Of a stretch of 7,887 nt of DNA, positions 1 to 4,909 are shown piece after piece. The stretch comes from CAZSAT01 sp964604675 (GTDB lineage Bacteria > Myxococcota_A > UBA796 > CAJQPC01). The notes beneath the pieces were generated by a model. The model was not told where the DNA came from and did no database searches. It was given only the letters and a program-made list of their open reading frames with translations. Positions within the stretch are counted from its first letter, which is position 1. Every line of letters begins with the position of its first letter. A program made the position numbers and the translations under genes. The DNA is taken from the NCBI GenBank assembly GCA_964604675.1, contig CAZSAT010000208.1, positions 1 through 7,887 of the forward strand. The letters are read 5' to 3'.

Positions 1-13
1 TTAACAGCAGAAA

Positions 14-50
14 GGGCCCGCTTCTAGTTCAATCCATGATCAATGCGGGC
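14..50 (-). terminator. weak candidate terminator after the MopE/LTD lipoprotein gene
   Basis: GCCCGC (16-21) and GCGGGC (45-50) form a 6-bp inverted repeat with a 23-base loop. On the minus strand the first arm starts in the TAG stop of the lipoprotein gene, and the second arm is followed by CCTTTCTG. The loop is long and the T run short, so this is a poor Rho-independent terminator. It is listed only because it is the one structure seen at the 3' end of the minus-strand gene set. Nothing else was recognised in bases 1-49. Confidence 0.22.
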
Positions 51-1192
51 TAGGGACCCGTGTCCGGCGGCGCCGTGTCCGGCCACCCCGTGTCGACCGG
101 CGCCTCGTCGACACCGTCACAGTCCTGGTCGAGCCCATCGTCCCAGACCTCGAGCGCGCCCGGGTTCACCGACGGATCCCCCTCGTCGCAGTCGGCCGGG
201 GCCGGCCAGCCGTCGCCGTCGGCGTCGTTGTCGTTGTCGTCGCAGTCCTGGTCGACGCCGTCGTACCAGACCTCCGCGGCCCCGGGATGCACGGCGGCGT
301 CGGTGTCGTCGCACTCCTCGAGGCGCTCGTAGCCGTCGCCGTCGGCGTCCGCGTCGTTGCCATCGCAGTCCTGATCGACGCCGTCGTACCAGACCTCCTC
401 GGCCCCCGGGTTCACCGCGGCCACGTCGTCGTCGCAGTCGACGTCGGCGCTGTAGCCGTCCTCGTCGCCGTCCACATCGGAGCGGCACCGACCATTCTCT
501 GCGCCCGGGGTGCCGAGATCGCCCGAACCGAAGGCCGCAGTGCTCTCGCACCACTCGGCCGAGACCGAACCGGAGCGCCGCATGAGGCTCACGCCGTCGG
601 CCAGGTCGAACAGCGACAGTGCGACCCGGTCGAGCTCCTCCCCGTCGACCGAGGCGACCAGCACGCCGCTCCCGAGGTTGAAGGTGCCGTAGCTGTAGTC
701 GAAGTCGACCGACACGCCGCCGTTCTCCAGACCGTCCGCCTCGGCACCGAGCACGAACCACGAGCCGGCCGCCACGTGGCCTTCGAGGCCCACCGACAGC
801 TCGCCGCTCTGCACCACCAGCCCGTCGAGCTCGAGCACCCCGTCGCTCAGGTTGGCCAGCTCGAGCCACTCGCCCTGGTGGTCGGGGACCCCCGAGGAGG
901 TGACCAGGACCTCGCTGAGGATCAGCCGTCCGTACGCCAGCCCCAGCTCGTCCACCACCCCATCGCAGTCGTCGTCGATCCGGTTGTCCGGCAGCTCGTT
1001 CGCCCCGGGGTTCACGGCGTCCGACCAGTCGTCGCAGTCGCCCTGCTCCAGCGTGAAGCCGTCGCCGTCCACGTCGGGACCGGGATCGTCGGAATCGGCT
1101 GGTTCGGCCAGGTCGGGCGCGGAGTCGACGACCGCGGCGGTGTCGTTCGCCGGCCCGGTGCAGGCCAGCAGGATCAGCACCACCAGGCCCAC
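50..1192 (-). CDS. lipoprotein with a lamin-tail domain flanked by MopE-type metal-binding repeats
   Basis: The 380-residue product is predicted to be exported and lipid-anchored; its function is unknown. From the GTG at 1192 it begins with a very short hydrophobic signal ending in lipobox LLAC (Cys11), then a DTA-containing linker. Residues 40-82 are one MopE-type repeat (DVDGDGF, GDCDD, NPGANE, DDDCDG). Residues about 88-234 look like a lamin-tail domain (LTD, PF00932): ILSEVLV, GEWLELANLSDG, LDGLVV and a closing GTPGAENG. Residues 239-362 are three more MopE-type repeats of 41 residues. The tail is PVDTGWPDTAPPDTGP. MopE-type repeats (PF11617-like) are presumed to bind Ca2+ or another metal through Asp-rich loops; LTDs occur in secreted bacterial nucleases and surface proteins, but no nuclease domain is present here. 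It is last in the minus-strand set and overlaps the DUF2203 gene by 19 bases. The start is uncertain: 1192 has a strong Shine-Dalgarno but gives a signal without Lys/Arg, whereas an in-frame GTG at 1255 gives an Arg-rich n-region. Confidence 0.85.
   Translation of the reverse strand: MGLVVLILLACTGPANDTAAVVDSAPDLAEPADSDDPGPDVDGDGFTLEQGDCDDWSDAVNPGANELPDNRIDDDCDGVVDELGLAYGRLILSEVLVTSSGVPDHQGEWLELANLSDGVLELDGLVVQSGELSVGLEGHVAAGSWFVLGAEADGLENGGVSVDFDYSYGTFNLGSGVLVASVDGEELDRVALSLFDLADGVSLMRRSGSVSAEWCESTAAFGSGDLGTPGAENGRCRSDVDGDEDGYSADVDCDDDVAAVNPGAEEVWYDGVDQDCDGNDADADGDGYERLEECDDTDAAVHPGAAEVWYDGVDQDCDDNDNDADGDGWPAPADCDEGDPSVNPGALEVWDDGLDQDCDGVDEAPVDTGWPDTAPPDTGP
107..478 (-). repeat. three tandem 123-bp MopE-type repeats
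   Basis: Three consecutive 41-codon units lie in the lipoprotein gene. The anchor CAGTCCTG on the plus strand recurs at 120, 243 and 366, exactly 123 bases apart. Each unit encodes DxDGDG, then an ECDD/DCDD-type cluster, then PGAxEVWxDGxDQDCD. The two units with anchors at 243 and 366 are nearly identical over about 33 bases downstream of the anchor, both encoding EVWYDGVDQDCD; the unit at 120 is more diverged (EVWDDGLDQDCD). This suggests duplication by unequal exchange. Confidence 0.85.
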
Positions 1193-1623
1193 GCCCCGTC
1201 CTCCCCTTCGGCGATGGGCTGGCGCTTGGACGCGCCCTCGTGGGCGGGGTGCCACCACCCGACAGCGTCGTCGCCCTCGCGCCAGCAGAGGCAGACCTCT
1301 CGGCCACGGAAGAGCGCCGGAAAGTCGACGAGGAGCTTGTCGATGCCCTTCACCTGCACGCCGTCGTCCTGCAGGCTGTCGAGCAGCTCTCGGGCCTCGG
1401 CCCGCAGCCGATCCACCGTGTGCGCCGCGGCCCGGCGGTCGCCTTCGACGGCGTTGGACCGCAGCTGCTCCAGCAGGTCCCGGCTGGTCTGGGTGACCTC
1501 GCGGAGGCGCTCGAGGCGCCCCACCACGGTCGGAAGCACGGCGTTGGCCTCCACCGGCGTGAAGTACCGCTTGCCGGGGCGCGGCCGGCTCCACAGCGCG
1601 AAATCGTAGCTGCCATCGGACAC
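1174..1623 (-). CDS. DUF2203 family protein
   Basis: The 149-residue soluble protein matches the DUF2203 (PF09969) pattern as I know it. It has RYFTPVEANAVLP near the N-terminus (residues 19-31), a long amphipathic helical, coiled-coil-like stretch at about 32-86, then GVQVKGIDKLLVDFPAL (88-104), GREVCLCWREGD (107-118), WWHP (123-126) and RQPI (134-137). The length is normal for the family. No biochemical role is established to my knowledge. The start is a GTG at 1623, preceded by a G-rich stretch (GGGGTAGG) that may serve as ribosome binding site. It follows the dehydrogenase gene after 34 bases, and its last 19 bases contain the start of the lipoprotein gene, so the four minus-strand genes are probably one transcript. 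The final residues WAWWC lie in this overlap and probably are not under family-specific constraint. Confidence 0.88.
   Translation of the reverse strand: MSDGSYDFALWSRPRPGKRYFTPVEANAVLPTVVGRLERLREVTQTSRDLLEQLRSNAVEGDRRAAAHTVDRLRAEARELLDSLQDDGVQVKGIDKLLVDFPALFRGREVCLCWREGDDAVGWWHPAHEGASKRQPIAEGEDGAWAWWC
1199..1208 (-). promoter_or_regulatory. strong ribosome binding site inside the DUF2203 gene
   Basis: On the minus strand AAGGGGAGGA ends 6 bases before the GTG at 1192. It sits inside the DUF2203 coding sequence and is the main reason for choosing 1192 as the start of the downstream lipoprotein gene. Re-initiation by ribosomes finishing DUF2203 at 1174 is likely. Confidence 0.6.
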
Positions 1624-1657
1624 GACCTACCCCTACCACCGATCGACACGGCTGACC

Positions 1658-2596
1658 TCACGCGCTCGGGTCCAACACCACCTTCAAGGTGTCGGGGGCC
1701 GCCGCCCGTTCCAGCGCCCCCACGCCCTCCGACAGCGGAAGGCGCGCGTCGATCAGCGCCTCCGGCTGCACCAGACCGCGCTCCAGCAGCCGCAGCGCGG
1801 GGCCGAAGGGGCCACACCTGGACGCCACCACCCGGATCTCGTCGATCACCCAGCGCGTGGGATCGACGCCCGTCGGCTCCTGCACGGTGGTCTTGAGCAC
1901 GATGGTGCCGCCGGGTCGAACCAGCTCGGTGGCGAGCGCCAGACCATCTGCGGCACCCGTGCAGGCCACCACCACGTCCACCCCGCGCGGAGCCTCCTCG
2001 ATCAACGCGCTTCGGATGCCCGGCCCGAGCCGCTCCAGCTTGGCCGGCGAGCGGTTCACCGCGGTGACCTCGGCGCCCGTCAGCGCGAGCACGCGAGCGC
2101 AGAGCTGGCCGAGGCGGCCCGCGCCGAGCACCACCACGCGCAGTCCTGGGCCCACGTGCACCTGCTCGACGATGCGGCAGGCCGCCGCGAGCGGCTCGGC
2201 AAAGACCGCGGACTCGTCGGGCACGCCGTCGGGCACGGCGTGGAGGTTGGCGAGGGGCAGGCACAGGCGCTCGGCGAAGGCGCCGTCGCGGCCCAGGATG
2301 CCGAGCACCGTGCGCGACGGGCAGTGGTTGCCGCGACCGGCACGGCACGTGGCGCAAACCCGGCAGGGGCAGTTGATCTCGCCGACCACGCGCCGCCCCA
2401 CCCAGCCGGGATCGGGGGCCGACTCGACCGTTCCGACCCACTCGTGGCCGAGCACGCCTTCGAAGCCCATGTAGCCCTTGATCAGCTCCAGGTCGGTGGC
2501 GCAGATGCCGCCCAGGTCGAGGCGGATGGTCGCTTCCCCTGGCCGGGCCTCGAAGGCGCGCACCTCCAGCCGCGGACCGTTGACCAGCGCCAGCAT
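1658..2596 (-). CDS. zinc-dependent medium-chain alcohol dehydrogenase-like oxidoreductase
   Basis: The 312-residue cytoplasmic MDR-superfamily enzyme is expected to oxidise an alcohol or polyol with NAD(P)+; the substrate cannot be told. Catalytic zinc ligands are visible: Cys32 (GGICATD), His51-Glu52 (GHEWVG) and Glu134 (FAEPLAAA). The structural zinc lobe is Cys78, Cys81, Cys84 and Cys92 with the usual 2-2-7 spacing, plus an extra Cys76. The Rossmann fold begins at 153-163 with LGAGRLG. After the second strand the sequence is AVNRS, with Asn181-Arg182 where NAD-specific enzymes usually have Asp, so NADP use is possible but unproven. At 312 residues it is shorter than the usual 340-350; the N-terminal strand region is abbreviated. 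Its ATG shares one base with the TGA of the channel gene (TGATG), implying translational coupling. The glycine-rich loop and zinc ligands are intact, so it is probably active. Confidence 0.92.
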   Translation of the reverse strand: MLALVNGPRLEVRAFEARPGEATIRLDLGGICATDLELIKGYMGFEGVLGHEWVGTVESAPDPGWVGRRVVGEINCPCRVCATCRAGRGNHCPSRTVLGILGRDGAFAERLCLPLANLHAVPDGVPDESAVFAEPLAAACRIVEQVHVGPGLRVVVLGAGRLGQLCARVLALTGAEVTAVNRSPAKLERLGPGIRSALIEEAPRGVDVVVACTGAADGLALATELVRPGGTIVLKTTVQEPTGVDPTRWVIDEIRVVASRCGPFGPALRLLERGLVQPEALIDARLPLSEGVGALERAAAPDTLKVVLDPSA

Positions 2597-4119
2597 CAGA
2601 GACGGATGCGGTGGTCGGCGATCACGACCAGCAGGTCGCCGGCTGCCACGACCTCGTCGATGCTCGGGTTCACCTCGACCCGTCCGCCGGACTCGCGGCT
2701 CACCAGGATGGCGTTGTGGTCGCGCTTGAGCACGGTGTGGACCTCCCCCACCCCGAGCCCCGCCATCGACGCCGGCACGGTGACCTTGTGGAAGGCGTGC
2801 CCCCCGTGGCTCGTGAGGATGTCGTCGAGCACCGCGACCAGGCCGTGGGTGCGACCCACGCTGCCCATGATCGCGCCGGCGTAGATGTCGCCGACCACGA
2901 TCTCCTCGACGCCGTGCATGCGCAGCAGCTCCTCGCTCTCGCGGTCGGACAGCTCCGCGCAGCAGAAGATGCTCTCGGTCATGCGCTCGATGGTCAGGGC
3001 AGCCAGCACCGTGCGCGCGTCGCGGTCGGCGTCGGACCGCTCGATGCTCGCGTCGCGCAGCAGGATGGCGGCCGACGCCCGCTCCACACCGGCCGCCTTC
3101 AGCGTGGCGATGCGCGTGTAGTCCCCGGTGTGGTGGTACACCAGCTCGTGAGGCACGCCGGGCAGGTCGAGGTCCTCGGGCCGGGCGGTGTGCTCGCTGA
3201 TGAGCACCACGGCGCGCCCGCGCGGCGCGTCGGTGCCGAACAGCTCGCGCACGAGCGTGGGGCCCGAGCGGTTCCAGCCGCAGATCACGACGTGTCCGCT
3301 CAGCTCGTCGAGGTCCATCTCTTTCGCCTCCAGTCGTTTGCTCAGGGCCAGCGCCATCGAGGCGGACACCGTACCGACCGCCATGCCGAAGACCGTGAGG
3401 CCGCCCAGCATGAGGATGAGCGTGACCAGCCGCCCGAGCGGGCTGGCCGGGTTGCCACCGATGGGTTCCCCACCGATGAAGGTGTAGATCGCGTACCAGA
3501 GCGAGCCCTGGAGGGTACCGCGGAGCTCTTCGGCGGTGCCTGAGGCGTAGAGCAGGCTCTCGCCCGACACGTGGAGCGCCACGCCGCAGGCCAACACGAT
3601 GGTGGTGGTGACCGTGCCGATCCAGACCAGGTCCTTGAGCGCCCCCGAGAAGAAGCTGCGCACCAACGTGACCCGGCGGTTCAGCAGCACGCCAGCGCGG
3701 AAGATCCGCAGCAGCAGCAGCACCCGGAAGAGCCGCAGGGGCTCGAGGTGCAGCACCGGCAGCACCGCCAGGATGTCGGTCCAGTAGCGCATCAGGAACC
3801 GGCGCTTGCTCGGGGCGACCCAGGCGCGGAGTGAGAGCTCCGCCACGAACACCAGGGTGATGACGTCGCCAGCACGGTTCAGCAGGAAGGCGACCGTCGA
3901 CGTCGGCTGGAAGGCCACCTCCGCCAGCAGGGCGAAGACCGAGACGAGGATGAGCGCGACGATCGTGAGCTCGGACCACGGGTGGTGGAGCGCGCGGTCC
4001 GCCAGACGCCGGGCGCCTGCGATCGGGTCGTGAGGGCGGTGCTGGCGGGCGAGCTCGTCCACCCCAGAGCCGTATCGCGAGGCGGCTCGACGCGACGACA
4101 GTGTCGTGGTTCCCGCCAC
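2596..4119 (-). CDS. six-TM ion channel with RCK (TrkA-N/TrkA-C) domain and atypical selectivity filter
   Basis: The 507-residue inner-membrane channel has six predicted helices: S1 about 51-69, S2 83-101, S3 111-122, an S4-like helix 125-146 with Arg at 129, 132, 138 and 141, S5 161-183, pore helix 205-215 and S6 230-256. The C-terminal half is a nucleotide/ion-sensing RCK module: HVVICGWNRSG starts the TrkA-N fold at 276, much like the HVVICGW of MthK (from memory), with HTGDYTRIATLKAAGV at 330-344 and a TrkA-C domain at about 441-507. Aligned without gaps between the pore helix and PLGR, the filter reads GGEPIG (216-221) instead of TVGYGD, so K+ selectivity cannot be assumed. The GTG at 4119 lacks a clear Shine-Dalgarno; the GTG of Val20 is an alternative start, and the first 30-40 residues are not conserved-looking. 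It is the first gene of the minus-strand set, and its stop overlaps the dehydrogenase start. Its promoter must lie in 4120-4221 and may involve the palindromes there. Confidence 0.9.
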   Translation of the reverse strand: MAGTTTLSSRRAASRYGSGVDELARQHRPHDPIAGARRLADRALHHPWSELTIVALILVSVFALLAEVAFQPTSTVAFLLNRAGDVITLVFVAELSLRAWVAPSKRRFLMRYWTDILAVLPVLHLEPLRLFRVLLLLRIFRAGVLLNRRVTLVRSFFSGALKDLVWIGTVTTTIVLACGVALHVSGESLLYASGTAEELRGTLQGSLWYAIYTFIGGEPIGGNPASPLGRLVTLILMLGGLTVFGMAVGTVSASMALALSKRLEAKEMDLDELSGHVVICGWNRSGPTLVRELFGTDAPRGRAVVLISEHTARPEDLDLPGVPHELVYHHTGDYTRIATLKAAGVERASAAILLRDASIERSDADRDARTVLAALTIERMTESIFCCAELSDRESEELLRMHGVEEIVVGDIYAGAIMGSVGRTHGLVAVLDDILTSHGGHAFHKVTVPASMAGLGVGEVHTVLKRDHNAILVSRESGGRVEVNPSIDEVVAAGDLLVVIADHRIRL

Positions 4120-4135
4120 ACCCGCACGCGGTCTC

Positions 4136-4158
4136 AGGTGATTTCACCTACTTGCAAG
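4136..4158. promoter_or_regulatory. candidate operator: two adjacent palindromes in the divergent intergenic region
   Basis: AGGTGA-TT-TCACCT (4136-4149) is a perfect 6+6 inverted repeat with a 2-base spacer. One base later CTTGCAAG (4151-4158) is a perfect 8-bp palindrome. They lie between divergent genes, 16 bases before the channel start and 63 bases before the plus-strand start at 4222. This is a typical place for a dimeric repressor site that controls one or both promoters. No regulator gene is in the window. TTGCAA could also act as a -35 element on either strand, but no good -10 follows. Confidence 0.4.
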
Positions 4159-4221
4159 ATGGCACGCTTCCTGCTCTACCTCCGCACGCCGGGGCCCCGA
4201 GAGAGAAGAGAGGACGGTTCC

Positions 4222-4848
4222 ATGAACATCATCACGCTCGCGCTCTGCGCGGGTGCAGCGCAGGCTGCGCCCTACGCCAACGGCGGTGTGTCGGTCGGCA
4301 GCGGCTCGGCCGCCGCCCTGGCTGGCTACAGCCTCACCCTGGACGGGGAGTTCCACGGCGACAAGGGCCTCGAGGTCCGCGGGGAGCTGAGCCGGTGGGG
4401 ACGGCACGACACCCGGGCCGACCTCTGGGCGCCCGCCACGACCGGAGAGGTCTCGATCCACGGGCTCTTCGGGGTGGGTCTGCAGTCGCGGATCGGACCC
4501 TTCGTGGCCGTCGAGACGCTGGCCGTGCCGGTGCAGGAACAACAGTGTGGCCCCGACGGCTGCCGCTGGACGGCCACCGTGGACGGCCGGGACAACGTGC
4601 ATGCCTTCGGCGGCGCCTTCGGGCTCACCTTCCAGCGCTCGAGCCCGGTCAAGGCCGGGCGAAGCGGCGAGCTGAGCGTGGGCCTCCAGACCGAGGACAG
4701 CTTCGGCTACACCGTGCTGGTCCCGCGCGGCGAGCTCTCCTGGCGCACCAGGAACGCCTGGGAGTGGAGCGTGTACGGCAGCTGGTTCGACGGCGGCGTT
4801 CGGCTCGGGAAGCGCTTCGGTACGGTGAGGGACCTGAACCGCGTCTGA
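4222..4848 (+). CDS. small exported protein, probably beta-rich (outer-membrane barrel-like)
   Basis: I do not recognise this 208-residue protein as a named family. A signal peptide of about 15 residues (MNIITLALCAGAAQA) with an AxA cleavage site precedes APYANGG. The mature part shows alternating polar/hydrophobic segments with Gly turns, for example VSIHGLFGVGLQS (78-89), FVAVETLAVPV (94-104), AFGGAFGLTFQ (128-138), ELSVGLQ (150-156), WEWSVYGSW (180-188) and VRLGKRF (193-199). This fits a small beta-barrel of about eight strands or another beta-sandwich. Cys109 and Cys114 could form a disulfide in a loop. The ATG at 4222 was chosen for the AGAGAGGA upstream; an in-frame ATG at 4159 has no ribosome binding site. 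The next gene starts 61 bases downstream on the same strand and encodes a surface lipoprotein, so a shared envelope role is possible. Confidence 0.7.
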   Translation: MNIITLALCAGAAQAAPYANGGVSVGSGSAAALAGYSLTLDGEFHGDKGLEVRGELSRWGRHDTRADLWAPATTGEVSIHGLFGVGLQSRIGPFVAVETLAVPVQEQQCGPDGCRWTATVDGRDNVHAFGGAFGLTFQRSSPVKAGRSGELSVGLQTEDSFGYTVLVPRGELSWRTRNAWEWSVYGSWFDGGVRLGKRFGTVRDLNRV

Positions 4849-4860
4849 GGGCCACACGCC

Positions 4861-4889
4861 TTGGGAGTCGACGGCGTTCGGGGTATCCT
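4861..4889 (+). promoter_or_regulatory. candidate sigma70-type promoter for the TSP3/VWA lipoprotein gene
   Basis: TTGGGA (4861-4866) and TATCCT (4884-4889) are separated by 17 bases, each matching 4 of 6 consensus positions. The predicted start near 4896 would leave a short leader with GGAGAG (4900-4905) just before the GTG at 4910. It lies between two same-strand genes, so the second gene may be expressed alone as well as by read-through. In GC-rich DNA such matches also arise by chance. Confidence 0.33.
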
Positions 4890-4909
4890 CCGGCCCTCTG
4901 GAGAGCCCC

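Noticed and set aside
107..478. CRISPR-like array, because of three regularly spaced near-identical segments
   Set aside because: The period is 123 bases, a multiple of three, and the whole period encodes a continuous MopE-type protein repeat; there are no short palindromic repeats with unique spacers.
287..1609. 440-codon plus-strand open frame opposite the lipoprotein and DUF2203 genes
   Set aside because: It is an antisense shadow with Val/Ala/Arg-rich low-complexity composition; both minus-strand genes have clear family motifs.
2596..4119. Frameshift or sequencing error as an explanation for the missing TVGYGD filter
   Set aside because: The frame is continuous, and the residues on both sides (pore helix and PLGR with S6) align without a gap, so the substitution is real in this sequence.
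1658..4147. 829-codon open frame on the minus strand covering the dehydrogenase and running out of frame through the channel gene
   Set aside because: Only its last 312 codons encode a recognisable protein. The rest is Arg/Pro/Ala-rich out-of-frame translation of the channel gene, as expected in GC-rich DNA; the true start is the ATG at 2596.
3982..4221. N-terminal extension of the small exported protein up to 3982 in the same frame
   Set aside because: It would run antisense into the channel gene and bury the signal peptide; the ATG at 4222 has a Shine-Dalgarno and a signal peptide directly after it.
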